Assembly: GCA_016934035.1 (NCBI GenBank)
Contig: JAFGTP010000004.1
Location: forward strand, 1-64,000
DNA: 64,000 nt
Reading direction: 5' to 3'
Source of the DNA: Fidelibacterota bacterium
GTDB lineage: Bacteria; Fidelibacterota; UBA2242; JAFGTP01
Both the position numbers and the translations under genes were made by a program. The notes under the pieces were generated by a model. That model saw nothing but the letters and a program-made list of their open reading frames with translations, had not been told where the DNA came from and searched no databases. This document shows positions 12,729 through 22,322 of the stretch, one piece after another. Position 1 is the stretch's first letter; every line of letters starts with the position of its first letter.

Positions 12729-13931
12729 TTAATTACTCAATTTTATTAACACGACTTCATGAGGTCTTACTTCACAGGAATAACTATCGAGGTTTTCGCC
12801 AACATTTTCATGTTTCCAAAGATCTCTGACAGTCATTTTTGACTCTAAACCAAGTTTTGAAAATTCCAATGACATTTTTAATGTTTCATTATCATTTCTA
12901 TTGAGAAACCCCACTGCCCAGGCACCCTTTTCCAGTTCTCTGGCCCAAATTTCGTGATCATTTTCCTTGAAAATTCTTTGTGCCTGTTTCCCAAGTTTGT
13001 CTTGATTGATAGCAATGACTTCTTTATTGGTCAGGATTGCAAGGCTTTTCTGGCTGATATTTCGAAGATCACAGGAAGTAATGAGAGGCGAATTCAGCAT
13101 AGACCACAAACTCATCTGGCTCTGATATTCCATATCTGTGCAACCATTGGCGCCATCATGAGATGAAGATTCGCCAGTTCCATAAAGTCCCACAACCAGC
13201 ATATCCATATCATTCCATTTTCCGGGCCCGGAATATTTCCACAGGTCAACATTTCTGTCCAGACAATTGATGATGCCGTTGTGCCCACCGTCGTATTTTC
13301 CATGGTCCCAAGTGTCCCGAATATCCCAGGTAGTCCGCCATAATTGCCCCCCGGCGTCAGCAGCCCATTCCCAGGGTTTTCTGGGGCCCCATTCACAAAT
13401 GGCGAAGACCATTGGCCGGCCGGTTTGTTTCAGTGCATCCGCCATTTTTTTATAACGAACAAAAGCCGAATCGCGGTGTTCCGGGGCGCCACAGTAATCA
13501 TATTTCAGATAATCCATGCCCCACTCGGCAAAGGTCCGGGCGTCCATTTCTTCGTACCTGATACTTCCCACAGCGCCGGCACAGGTATATTCAGCTGCAT
13601 CAGAATAAATTCCCAGTTTCAGGCCTTTGCTATGAACATAATCCGCCAGGTCTTTCATGCCTTTTGGAAATTTTTCCGGATCAGGGTGCAGGACACCATT
13701 TTCATCCCTTTGTCCCTGCCAGAGGTCATCAATAATAATATATTCATATCCGGCTTCTTTCATACCCTTGGCGACCATTGCATCAGCCATTTCACGGATC
13801 AGTTGACCATTGATATTGCCGCCGAACATATTCCAGTTCATCCAGCCCATGGGCGGAGTCTGGGCTAGTTGTCCGTTTTCACAAGAAAAGAACACGAAAA
13901 AAACCAATATAAGAGCAATGATTTTTTTCAT
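12729..13931 (-). CDS. GH27 alpha-galactosidase, lipoprotein
   Basis: The 400-residue start at 13931 is chosen because AGGAGATAAA precedes the ATG and a lipoprotein signal (MKKIIALILVFFVFFSC) follows. The open frame extends further upstream but overlaps the previous gene. GH27 signatures are GWMNWNMFGG, IIDDLWQ, the nucleophile Asp145 in YLKYDYCG and the acid/base Asp203 in RTTWDIRDTW, which aligns with the human alpha-galactosidase A site. GKWNDMDMLVVG is also typical. The start codon lies 1 nt after the stop of the upstream GH36-like gene and its ribosome binding site lies inside that gene, so the two are probably translationally coupled. It removes terminal alpha-galactosyl residues; a related alpha-N-acetylgalactosaminidase activity cannot be excluded. 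Confidence 0.92.
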   Translation of the reverse strand: MKKIIALILVFFVFFSCENGQLAQTPPMGWMNWNMFGGNINGQLIREMADAMVAKGMKEAGYEYIIIDDLWQGQRDENGVLHPDPEKFPKGMKDLADYVHSKGLKLGIYSDAAEYTCAGAVGSIRYEEMDARTFAEWGMDYLKYDYCGAPEHRDSAFVRYKKMADALKQTGRPMVFAICEWGPRKPWEWAADAGGQLWRTTWDIRDTWDHGKYDGGHNGIINCLDRNVDLWKYSGPGKWNDMDMLVVGLYGTGESSSHDGANGCTDMEYQSQMSLWSMLNSPLITSCDLRNISQKSLAILTNKEVIAINQDKLGKQAQRIFKENDHEIWARELEKGAWAVGFLNRNDNETLKMSLEFSKLGLESKMTVRDLWKHENVGENLDSYSCEVRPHEVVLIKLSN

Positions 13932-13932
13932 T

Positions 13933-16647
13933 TTATCTCCTGATAATTCGGGCATCGCCCCAGTCAGCATGGTCACCATTGATGTTGTCACCGCCATCTG
14001 TTGTGATCAATTTTAATTTTTGAGCATTTGTAATGTCAAGTTTCACATCCACAGTACCGTCTTCTCGTCTTAAAATTCCCGATTCAAAAGCCGGTTTTTC
14101 AGTATATCCATGACCCATATCCAGAAATATTTGAAAAGTGATGGATCCGTTGGTTTCTTTATCCTGTCCCACAAAGGCTAAAAATTCACAGGCATTAAAT
14201 CTTGACAGGTCATATTCTATCTCAGAATTAGCATGAGTTCCCAGGCCTTTTTCATAGACTTTTCCACCAATGGTTAGCGGATTACCATCAACTGATTTAT
14301 TCCTGTTCAGGTTTCCCCAGTCCTGTTTTGTGGCAAGAGGTTCCATATCACTGAGGTAGAATACTTTTTGATCCGGGTCAATATCGGTCTCAAAGGTCAC
14401 AATGGCCGCACTTTCAAAACCAGCACCCACAATATTTATTTTTCCGGAATAAGCAGTTGAGAACTCCAGCCCTTTTGTATTGACAAGATAGGTATCTTTT
14501 AAAAATTTCTTTTTTGTTAGCCACTTGTCAGAAATTTCTATTTCAAATTCATTATCGCCCATGACAGATAATTGAAAATTGATTTTTTCTCCGACTTTGA
14601 CAATTCCCAGATCGGTTTCAGCCCTTTTGGGCAAAACTGTTTTTTGGATTGTGTCAGTAGGGGAAATTTTTACAACTTTCACCTCCCAGGGATTCAGGGT
14701 CACAGGAACAGACTGCCCGTACTGGTAAGTTCCCAGTTGTTTTTCTGCCACTTTGCTAAAACCACTAACTTTGATCACTTCGGCCCTGTAAATTTGTCCT
14801 TTGAATTCCGGCATTCTGGATGATTCCCCCAGCGGAATGTCAATACCACGGACATGACCGGTTGGATTGCGTAAAATGACCAGGCCTTCTTTGTCTTTGA
14901 AATGGGACCAGAAGTAGGGTTTTCCTTCACTGGGTGCACCGCTCATGGCCGGCTGGGTAGTGAGGATTTCCCAATTTGCATCCGACCATTTGATCACATC
15001 AGCCAGTGCGTCCCAATAGTCATCATTCATACCGGTGACGTAGATTTCACTCCACATCACACCACGGGCATAATAGAGAATCGCATTGTCAATATGTTCC
15101 TGTAATGTCGCATAGAGGCCATCATCCTGGCAACTGGAAATAATCCCATGGGTCATGTAACTGGTTTGAGGAATGAACCATTTCATGCAATGTTGATAGT
15201 GGTATTCGTCCCTTCCACTCATCCGTTGCTGGGCTTCGGTTGGTTCATCATTACCGGTGTAGGTTTTGATATCACCGCCGAAAGATTCCCATAAAATATC
15301 ATTGGTTTTCAACCACCAGGGATTATGATTGATTTCAGTCGTAAGATAATAAAATAGTTCAGGTTGAATCTCTCTGGCGGATTCGATAATGTCAATGACG
15401 CCATCCACCGTTGCTTCGATACCATAGAAATTATTAGCCAGATGGCCATGCCCCTCTTTATCACAACCGATATAAGCAAAATCCGATTTGATACTGGTAC
15501 AGCCCAGGTCCATCAATTCCAGTATTCTGGATTTTTTATCTTCAAAAATTTTACTGCCTTGCTTGAGGCAAAGGCTCCAGTTTGATCCGGTATTATAGCC
15601 CCCGGATTCATACCATTCTGTTTCCTTGCCACGCTCGGCCAGACCATATTGTCCGGTTAACGGCATCCATAAATGAAGATTGCTGTCATATTTTTTGATG
15701 GCTTTTTGCAGTGGGCTGTCAGGCCCGATACCACCCGGCAAAAATTCATGATTAACTTCCCACATGGTATTGCGGTCCTGCCAGCCATCATCCACCACAA
15801 ATCCGTCCAGGATAATCCCCCGGTCATAAAGTGGTTTTACATGGGTTTCAATGGCCTTCAGCAGGCTTTCTTCTTTCTGGTCAAACACAAGCAGAAACCA
15901 GGTATTATAAACCTTAAAATTTCGAACTTTTGTGCCGCGATATTCATCGATATATTTGAAAAAGGTATCCTTTAAACGATTTAAAGGAGTGTTGGGGCTG
16001 GCACCGATCACAGCAGTTTTACTGATGCAGGATTCCCCTTTTGCCAGGTCCTGACCCGGAAAATGCCTGAGTCTCAAATATTTCCCATCCATCGAATTAT
16101 CCTGTTTCGGATATTCCAGGCCAAAGAAAAAATTGTCCACATAGACCGGACCATCAGCCGGTGTATTGCCTTTAAAGACATGGGATGGATAGGATATGTC
16201 CGCTCCGTTTATGATCATTCGCTCCACTTCAATGGTGGAGATGTTTCGTTTCAAAGTATGAGAAGTGAATTCTATTTTTTTTCTAATGTAAAATTCTTTT
16301 GTTGCATCGTAGGTGATCCTGGCTTCGATTTCGTAATCGGCATTTTTCAGCAATACTTCCAGAACAGTGCCTGTCCAGAGGGGTTCACCGACAACAATAA
16401 AGTCCCTTGCGGTCAGTGTTTTTCCGGTGAAATCCGCTTTATAATCATCAATCATCACTTTGAATTCATCAGAAACGATCTGATACCCTTCACCGGAATA
16501 TTTATTTTCCAGAAAAGTAGTTGATAGGTGATCATCAACCGAAAGGATACGCTTTACACCTCTGTTTTCCAGAATATAATCTTTGGCATTTAAGGTAAGC
16601 GTGAAAATAAGAATCAGAAATAAAAGTTTTTGGATTTTGTACAACAA
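13933..16647 (-). CDS. GH36-like (clan GH-D) glycosidase with C-terminal NPCBM domain
   Basis: This 904-residue exported enzyme has a TTG start preceded by CGGAGAAT, and no alternative ATG nearby fits. A signal peptide covers residues ~1-21. A beta-sandwich N-terminus leads to a TIM barrel with FVVDDGWQDR, LHLWMPLTGQYGL and TSIKSDFAYIG, the last resembling the nucleophile strand of GH36/GH27 alpha-galactosidases. The final ~150 residues form an NPCBM carbohydrate-binding domain (GLGTHANSEIEYDL ... TTDGGDN). It is the first gene of the six-gene operon and is directly coupled to the GH27 gene. Likely alpha-galactosidase or a related alpha-glycosidase; the exact family number is less certain than the clan. 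Confidence 0.8.
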   Translation of the reverse strand: MLYKIQKLLFLILIFTLTLNAKDYILENRGVKRILSVDDHLSTTFLENKYSGEGYQIVSDEFKVMIDDYKADFTGKTLTARDFIVVGEPLWTGTVLEVLLKNADYEIEARITYDATKEFYIRKKIEFTSHTLKRNISTIEVERMIINGADISYPSHVFKGNTPADGPVYVDNFFFGLEYPKQDNSMDGKYLRLRHFPGQDLAKGESCISKTAVIGASPNTPLNRLKDTFFKYIDEYRGTKVRNFKVYNTWFLLVFDQKEESLLKAIETHVKPLYDRGIILDGFVVDDGWQDRNTMWEVNHEFLPGGIGPDSPLQKAIKKYDSNLHLWMPLTGQYGLAERGKETEWYESGGYNTGSNWSLCLKQGSKIFEDKKSRILELMDLGCTSIKSDFAYIGCDKEGHGHLANNFYGIEATVDGVIDIIESAREIQPELFYYLTTEINHNPWWLKTNDILWESFGGDIKTYTGNDEPTEAQQRMSGRDEYHYQHCMKWFIPQTSYMTHGIISSCQDDGLYATLQEHIDNAILYYARGVMWSEIYVTGMNDDYWDALADVIKWSDANWEILTTQPAMSGAPSEGKPYFWSHFKDKEGLVILRNPTGHVRGIDIPLGESSRMPEFKGQIYRAEVIKVSGFSKVAEKQLGTYQYGQSVPVTLNPWEVKVVKISPTDTIQKTVLPKRAETDLGIVKVGEKINFQLSVMGDNEFEIEISDKWLTKKKFLKDTYLVNTKGLEFSTAYSGKINIVGAGFESAAIVTFETDIDPDQKVFYLSDMEPLATKQDWGNLNRNKSVDGNPLTIGGKVYEKGLGTHANSEIEYDLSRFNACEFLAFVGQDKETNGSITFQIFLDMGHGYTEKPAFESGILRREDGTVDVKLDITNAQKLKLITTDGGDNINGDHADWGDARIIRR

Positions 16648-16673
16648 TTTTATTCTCCGTGGAAAGTTTAAAG

Positions 16674-16702
16674 ATTATAAGCATGGATTGCCAGGATAAT
16701 AA
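16674..16702 (-). promoter_or_regulatory. Putative sigma70-like promoter of the glycosidase operon
   Basis: On the minus strand a perfect TATAAT (16674-16679) lies about 20 nt before the expected start of the leader of the gene starting at 16647. The -35 candidate TTATTA, 17 nt upstream, is poor, and a TG lies close to the extended -10 position. The assignment is by motif only. Confidence 0.35.
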
Positions 16703-16707
16703 AAATC

Positions 16708-16832
16708 AGGCTTTCTTAAAAGTGTTTCGTCATTGAATCTGTCACTATTGAAAATTTTTCGCCTCATACTTTTTAAGAAACTTCAGTAAGTTCTGGCGGA
16801 TTTCAGGACTGAATTCACTTTTAAGAAAGCCT
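16708..16832. repeat. 125-bp segment bounded by a perfect 17-bp inverted repeat
   Basis: AGGCTTTCTTAAAAGTG (16708-16724) and CACTTTTAAGAAAGCCT (16816-16832) are perfect reverse complements separated by 91 nt. An imperfect third copy (ACTTTTTAAGAAAC) lies inside. No open frame and no target-site duplication were found. It could be a MITE-like element, a degenerate insertion remnant, or a structured leader of the glycosidase operon. Confidence 0.6.
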
Positions 16833-16841
16833 TAGAAAATT

Positions 16842-16871
16842 GCACTCTTAATGAAAATCCATTAAGAGCGC
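16842..16871 (-). terminator. Intrinsic terminator after the CBM-like secreted protein gene
   Basis: The stem CTCTTAATG / CATTAAGAG (9 bp, extended by two further pairs across a mismatch) has a 6-nt loop and lies a few bases after the stop at 16878. On the minus strand it is followed by CAATTTTCT. It separates the surface module from the glycosidase operon. Confidence 0.65.
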
Positions 16872-16877
16872 AAAGGG

Positions 16878-19280
16878 TTATTTAACCAGCATCATCTTTT
16901 TAACGGCTTCATGCTTGCCTGCTGTGAGTTTATAAAAATATACACCACTGGCCAGTTTGGAGCCATCAAAAGTCATTCGATGGGCACCTGCCACCATTTC
17001 CTGGTTGGCGATGAGTTTTTCTACCAGTTCACCCCGCAGGTTGTAGACAAACAAACTGACTTTATCATGCCGCGGAATATAGTAATTGATAACAGTTGTA
17101 GGGTTAAAAGGATTTGGATAGTTCTGTTTTAATTCAAATTTTTCTGCAACAATTTCTTCCTCAATGGCTGTTGGGGCCTGAGTGGTATCAATATAGATCA
17201 CAGAAGCTGCACCTTTGATACCAGCATCATTGGTACCGCAAATACCCAGCCATCTGACGCCTTCCGGAGGTGTAATGGTAAAACTACCACCGGTTACACC
17301 CGTCATAACTTCTTCAAAAGGTACTATGGCTGCATCGTCAAAGAAGACTTCGCCTTTGCAGGGGAAATTGACCGGATAGTTGCTGCCAACACCGACCTGA
17401 AAATAATGTCCCCATCCTTTCCAGAAGACATCATTGGGTGTAAAGGGATAAGCCTGTTCTTCCCAGCCATCGCTGGTGCCATAACCTCTGTCATATCCCA
17501 GAGCAAAGATTTTTTCATAATGGAAAGTATCCCAGTAATATCTTGGGAAAATATAGACACCGGTAATATTCAGGGAATCTTCCGGAGTCGGATCGTTATT
17601 GAAGACATTTTCATTGTCATCGGGAAGGACTTTATGAGTTCTATCCAGACCGATTTCAATGTTACTGTAATTGGCCATTACTCTATAAAGGTAAATGTTT
17701 GTTACATCCGGGAGTACACCGCCGCCGGGATAATATTGTCCCCAGGCTGCACAGACACCTTTGGGCTGATTGTCCGGATCTTCAGGGCCGATATAAACAC
17801 ATCCGGAACCGTCTATTCCCATTCCCTGGTCGGGAGTCAACCATGCCATGTAGGGATGATCAAAAGCATCAGGCTGTGCTTCAGACCGTTCATAAGCTCT
17901 CCAACTGGCCAGCTGACCGGTACTGTCGGCTTCTTCAAAGTGAGGATTGCCAATAATATTCTGATCGTCTGTCCATATCAAAGGTTCCTGAAGGACTGTA
18001 TAAGTGACGCCTTCTTCTGCATCAAAATTTATCGTATATTCACCGGATTCATTTTTTACAATACTGTAATCATTATTTATCATGCTGGGGGTTTTACCCA
18101 AGGGCTGACAATTCACATTATCAATCCAGACCGTCATCAGTGAATCGGCATGGCCCTTGCCAACACCGTGTAATTCAATTCTGAAAATATTGGGCAGACT
18201 TTGATAATCGGTTGGATAGATAATGGTATCTTTCAATGTAATCCAGCCGTTGGTGCTTCCTGTCTCATCCAGTCTTTCATCAGTATTTTCCAGCAAAGTG
18301 GATTCAATGTGGTACCATCCTTCGACAAACTGGATTTCATGATTATAGAAATGTTCGGCTTTGATATCCATGGAAACCTCATAGATATATCCCAGTAAGA
18401 ACGGAAAATCCGTACACCAGGCATACCAGTCGTCAGAACCGGTCGTATCATCTTCAAACTGCTGAATTTTGACACATTTCGTGCCATTGACGCCTTCACC
18501 ATCAACATAGGCATAATTGGTACTGTCTTCAGCATCATTGGCATAGCCAATCAGGCCAAGGGCGGTGTACCAGCCTTTAGGGGCAAAATCATTGTCCAGG
18601 GCTGCTTCTTCAAAATTTCCATTGACAATGTCTTCGATGGGTTCTTTGGTTTGCTCGATCGTTATATCATCGATCCAGACTTTTCCGGAACCTTTCATTC
18701 CAAATCCAATGTAAAAGCTGGCATCCATCCAGTTGAAAATATATTCTTTCTTTTCCCAACCGTCACTGAGCCCTGTCCATTCATCCTGTTCATATCCGTC
18801 ATACAGTGAGAACCCCCACCAGGCATTACCTTCGGTGATTTCATATTTTGTCCAGAAAGTCACTTTGTATTCGGCACCTAATTCCATATTTTCAGGAATG
18901 ATATCCATTTCCATACCGCCATGGAACCAGATTTCTTCAAAATTATTGGCCATAAACAATGACCGTGTACCTTCATGGGCGTCGTCACTTACAACTGACA
19001 TATTGTTGTAAATGGTTGCGCTGCCATCAGGATGGTCAGCTCTGAAAATTGTATCACCTTCAGAAGTGATAAAAGTATCCGGAGCCATATCGCTCCAAAG
19101 TGCATTTCCAATCCAATTAAAATCTTCGCCTTCAACGGGAATTGTGTTTACGTCCGTTGAATCAGTTTCAAAACCATATTGAAAAGGTACATCGCCAACA
19201 TCTTTGACATCGGCGAAGGAAACCGTAAAGCATACTACCAGTACCAATAATAGGCTTGCAATTCGTAACAAATTTTTCAT
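16878..19280 (-). CDS. Large secreted CBM-like protein with type IX-like sorting domain
   Basis: The start at 19280 (800 residues) is preferred because AAGGAGGAAAAAACG precedes it and a signal peptide (MKNLLRIASLLLVLVVCFTVSFA) follows. The protein appears to contain at least three jelly-roll modules of the CBM4/9-like type, each opening with a GNFEE- or GNPHFEE-like segment and containing aromatic-rich strands. The C-terminal ~85 residues are a NYPNPFNP sorting domain ending in KKMMLVK. No catalytic residues are recognised. It is probably a surface glycan-binding protein exported with the PorV-like system encoded 135 nt upstream. It is rich in acidic residues and tryptophan. Exact CBM family is not assignable by eye. 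Confidence 0.75.
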   Translation of the reverse strand: MKNLLRIASLLLVLVVCFTVSFADVKDVGDVPFQYGFETDSTDVNTIPVEGEDFNWIGNALWSDMAPDTFITSEGDTIFRADHPDGSATIYNNMSVVSDDAHEGTRSLFMANNFEEIWFHGGMEMDIIPENMELGAEYKVTFWTKYEITEGNAWWGFSLYDGYEQDEWTGLSDGWEKKEYIFNWMDASFYIGFGMKGSGKVWIDDITIEQTKEPIEDIVNGNFEEAALDNDFAPKGWYTALGLIGYANDAEDSTNYAYVDGEGVNGTKCVKIQQFEDDTTGSDDWYAWCTDFPFLLGYIYEVSMDIKAEHFYNHEIQFVEGWYHIESTLLENTDERLDETGSTNGWITLKDTIIYPTDYQSLPNIFRIELHGVGKGHADSLMTVWIDNVNCQPLGKTPSMINNDYSIVKNESGEYTINFDAEEGVTYTVLQEPLIWTDDQNIIGNPHFEEADSTGQLASWRAYERSEAQPDAFDHPYMAWLTPDQGMGIDGSGCVYIGPEDPDNQPKGVCAAWGQYYPGGGVLPDVTNIYLYRVMANYSNIEIGLDRTHKVLPDDNENVFNNDPTPEDSLNITGVYIFPRYYWDTFHYEKIFALGYDRGYGTSDGWEEQAYPFTPNDVFWKGWGHYFQVGVGSNYPVNFPCKGEVFFDDAAIVPFEEVMTGVTGGSFTITPPEGVRWLGICGTNDAGIKGAASVIYIDTTQAPTAIEEEIVAEKFELKQNYPNPFNPTTVINYYIPRHDKVSLFVYNLRGELVEKLIANQEMVAGAHRMTFDGSKLASGVYFYKLTAGKHEAVKKMMLVK

Positions 19281-19415
19281 CGTTTTTTCCTCCTTAAAGT
19301 TGTTTAACACACATTTTTTTTATTCGAAAACATAGCACATTCAATTTTCTGAGATCATCCCAGCGAGCCATTGGACTAGATTTATCCATTGACCCAGTCA
19401 AAGCATTCGGAAAAT

Positions 19416-20387
19416 TCAAAGTCCGAATCCCAATGAGAACTTGTGGATACTTCCAATAATCCCAAAAGGCGTAAAGGAATAACCGAAGCGCATTTGCTTG
19501 CCCATCATGGTATTGCTGAGTCCCATACCAAAAGTCGCCCCCTGTTCTCCGGACGAAAATTTATACCCGCATCTCAGGTCGATGAGACTATTGTAACTGT
19601 ATTCCACACCGATCTGGGCTTTTTCCTGTTCATCCACACACTTGTTCCAGTTAATGGCCAGCGCCAGCCGGTCATTTTCCGTGAAAAGGCCGTAAACAGG
19701 ACGGGTCGCACCAATTGTATAATTCAAGGGCAAGCCATAACCTTCTTTGGCATAAGTTACCTGGGGGCCAAAGTTTCTGATTGTTACCGCGATAATCGTA
19801 CCTTCTAAAATTCCGGGCAAAGCGGAATTGTATTGCAACCCAATATCTCCGGACCATGAAAGTTCACTGTACATATCGCTGACCATATGCAGGTTCAGCA
19901 ATCGTGCAGTGAAGCCCACTTTGAACTTGTCCGTATAATTTCTCGCATAGGTCAATCCATAAGCATATTTACCGACGGAAAAATATTCACCGGTCCCTTC
20001 AGGCTGCAAAGGAGTCCGGACTTTCATCTCATCCGTGGTCAAGGCCAGCAGAGAAATTGCAATTGCGTGGTGTCCCAATTTCTTGGCAAAACTGAAATAG
20101 GATAGTCCCACTCCGGCCGGCATACTGGTATGACCAAATTCCATATCTGCCGAATTGATATTCATTAAACCGGCAGGATTTGAAAAGACGGCAGCGGCAT
20201 TATCAGCCAGACCGATAATTGCAGAACCCATGGCTTCCCCACGAGGCGTTGGCATCATTTTTAAAAAGGCTTCCGTCGTATTTCCGGGTTTATCATAGGT
20301 TTGTGCCTGTAGTACCCCAGGCAACATTGCAATAAGTGCAACCATTAATAAACCGACAACACTAAAATTACGTCTCATTTTTTCCAT
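19416..20387 (-). CDS. PorV/PorQ-like (UPF0164-type) outer-membrane beta-barrel protein
   Basis: The ATG at 20387 gives 323 residues with a signal peptide (cleavage near GVLQAQ). A TTG and another ATG nearby are alternatives. The segment after the signal peptide (PRGEAMGSAIIGLADNAAAVFSNPAGL) is the hallmark of PorV-like, FadL-fold outer-membrane proteins. The rest alternates short amphipathic strands and ends in LGFGL. In type IX secretion PorV shuttles cargo bearing C-terminal sorting domains, which fits the sorting-domain proteins on either side. The start codon lies just after the stop (20395) of the upstream sorting-domain gene, which suggests coupling. Whether it is the general PorV or a cargo-specific paralogue cannot be told. 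Confidence 0.75.
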   Translation of the reverse strand: MEKMRRNFSVVGLLMVALIAMLPGVLQAQTYDKPGNTTEAFLKMMPTPRGEAMGSAIIGLADNAAAVFSNPAGLMNINSADMEFGHTSMPAGVGLSYFSFAKKLGHHAIAISLLALTTDEMKVRTPLQPEGTGEYFSVGKYAYGLTYARNYTDKFKVGFTARLLNLHMVSDMYSELSWSGDIGLQYNSALPGILEGTIIAVTIRNFGPQVTYAKEGYGLPLNYTIGATRPVYGLFTENDRLALAINWNKCVDEQEKAQIGVEYSYNSLIDLRCGYKFSSGEQGATFGMGLSNTMMGKQMRFGYSFTPFGIIGSIHKFSLGFGL

Positions 20388-20394
20388 TATTCTC

Positions 20395-22314
20395 TCACTT
20401 AACAATTACAAATTTTCCAACTTGCTTAAAATTTTGATCACTGCCTTTCCCCTGCACAACAAAATAATAGATCCCGCTACCCACAGTATGGTTGTTTTTG
20501 TTCAGCAGGTTCCAACTGGCGATATTATGCCCTTTTTCGTCACGATCATGGTTGAGTTCATTCACCAGGATTCCATTAATGGTAAAAATCTGAATATCAC
20601 ATTTTGCCGGCAGGTTCATGAAAGCAATTCGTCTGTCAATCTCATACCAGTCATCTCTCAAATCCTGGGTTGGATATTCCCAGGCCGGACTGTGTGAATA
20701 ATCCATGTCCGCCCGGTAAGGATTCGGTACTACATAAACCTCGTCATTGCCGGAATCTTCAGGACTCGGCCCTGGGACAGTGCTCTTCACCAAAAAGGAT
20801 TTCGGTGATTCGAGTGGGCCGATTCCTGAAGAATCATCACGAAGATCTATAGAGGTCACTGTGTACCAATATCTGATACCGTTCTTCAGTCCGGTATCGG
20901 TATAGTCAAATTCAAGTCCGGTATCATAGCCGCTGCCATTAATACTGTCAAATTGGGCAATCAATGTCCAGGGGCCATATTCGCTCTCTTCACTGCGATA
21001 GACTTTAAATCCATCGAAATCTCGGGTGATACCGTCAATACGGGAATTATCCACCGTTTCCACAGGATCATAGCCTTCGTAATCCTCTTTCCAGCGCCAA
21101 TCGATTTTGATACCGTGGGATACCGGCCCCAGTTCAAATTTTGGCGGATTGGGCGCTTTAGGCACCTGGAAATCAGCACTGTAAAGGGAACGGGCGGCCT
21201 TGATATTTTCACGGAGATCAATAATACCATTACCACCGGCAATGGCACAGGTAATACGAATCGTATCACCGGGGGCCAGGGTAGCATAAGGCCCTTTGGC
21301 GATCAGTCCGCGCATACTTCCCGTAATCTGGTCACTGTAAGTACGGTCAATTTCATTCTTTGACATTTCTGTATAAAATTCGCTGTTAATATGAGGATCT
21401 TTGGGGCCTCCCTCCCAGCTCCAAAATCTTGTATTCAAACCCTCAATTGTCACACTGCCGCCGGGAAGTGCAATGCCCAGGACTTCAAAGCCGACCAGTT
21501 CATTATTGGGAAAGTCATCACTGCCTGTGCCGGGATGATCACCCTGGACCATGAATTTTCCATCTTCATCCCAATAGGAAATATCGTCACCCAGTGTAAT
21601 ACCTTTTGAAAAATCACCACTGTGGGGATCAGAATAAATGCCCAGATAAAGTTGTTCCCAATCAAATTCATTTTCATTGATAATAAAATAATCGATAAAA
21701 ATAATATCATTGTACCATTCATTGTCCCAGGCAAAAGAGCGCTGAATTACATGGGCATCCATCGGTTCGTGCAGTTTAAAAATTTCCGGTGCTTCCGGTG
21801 TGGAAAAGGTCACGACATTGTCATAAAACTGACAGATCAGGTCCTCCTGGGAAATGGGAAAGTAGTTATCTGAAAGAGTACCATCTTCATTGAAAAAATC
21901 CACCACAGCATTGGGATTGATATCCGGGTTCTGCTTTTCAAAAATGCTGGTACTGTACATGATATGTTTCGGGTTATATTGGGGTGCAAATTCAAAATAA
22001 TCTCCGCCCGGAGTTTTGGTGTCATTATAGGCGCCGGAAACACTACACAGAGTGTCACCGTTAACAATGGCGCCAATCCAAATGCCATGATAAGCCAGGA
22101 AGGTATTATTACTGGACTTTGGAAAAATCAGAGCATGCGACATACCGCTCTGGCCAAAATAGGCTGCAGCACTGTTTCCGACATTTCCCACGGCCAATTT
22201 TACATTATTGATCTCGTGATAGCGAAAATCGACGTTTGCCGGCGGATAAACTTCCTGGCCGGAAAGGAGGATTATGAATGAAAGAATGGTTAAGGTTGTT
22301 CTGATAAATTTCAT
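20395..22314 (-). CDS. FN3/sorting-domain secreted protein, tandem paralogue 1
   Basis: The ATG at 22314 gives 639 residues with a signal peptide (MKFIRTTLTILSFIILLSG). A longer TTG frame from 22341 overlaps the previous gene and is unlikely. The protein opens with YPPANVDFRYHEINNVKLAVGN, has a large beta-rich, aromatic and aspartate-rich N-terminal region (to ~400), then an FN3-like domain (~410-520; YWYTVTSIDLRDDSSG). The C-terminal region has a VPNPYRAD motif and ends in KFVIVK, resembling a type IX-like sorting domain variant. It is strongly similar along its whole length to the next gene upstream. No enzyme motif is seen. Likely a surface protein working with the TonB receptor of the same operon; function unknown. 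Confidence 0.75.
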   Translation of the reverse strand: MKFIRTTLTILSFIILLSGQEVYPPANVDFRYHEINNVKLAVGNVGNSAAAYFGQSGMSHALIFPKSSNNTFLAYHGIWIGAIVNGDTLCSVSGAYNDTKTPGGDYFEFAPQYNPKHIMYSTSIFEKQNPDINPNAVVDFFNEDGTLSDNYFPISQEDLICQFYDNVVTFSTPEAPEIFKLHEPMDAHVIQRSFAWDNEWYNDIIFIDYFIINENEFDWEQLYLGIYSDPHSGDFSKGITLGDDISYWDEDGKFMVQGDHPGTGSDDFPNNELVGFEVLGIALPGGSVTIEGLNTRFWSWEGGPKDPHINSEFYTEMSKNEIDRTYSDQITGSMRGLIAKGPYATLAPGDTIRITCAIAGGNGIIDLRENIKAARSLYSADFQVPKAPNPPKFELGPVSHGIKIDWRWKEDYEGYDPVETVDNSRIDGITRDFDGFKVYRSEESEYGPWTLIAQFDSINGSGYDTGLEFDYTDTGLKNGIRYWYTVTSIDLRDDSSGIGPLESPKSFLVKSTVPGPSPEDSGNDEVYVVPNPYRADMDYSHSPAWEYPTQDLRDDWYEIDRRIAFMNLPAKCDIQIFTINGILVNELNHDRDEKGHNIASWNLLNKNNHTVGSGIYYFVVQGKGSDQNFKQVGKFVIVK

Positions 22315-22322
22315 ATTATTGG

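Noticed and set aside
17406-18143. Long plus-strand open frame opposite the CBM-like gene
   Set aside because: Antisense shadow of a gene with signal peptide and sorting domain. Its translation resembles no family.
19405-19428. ATTCGGA/TCCGAAT stem at the end of the PorV-like gene
   Set aside because: It overlaps the stop codon and is followed by a GC-containing sequence rather than a T run.
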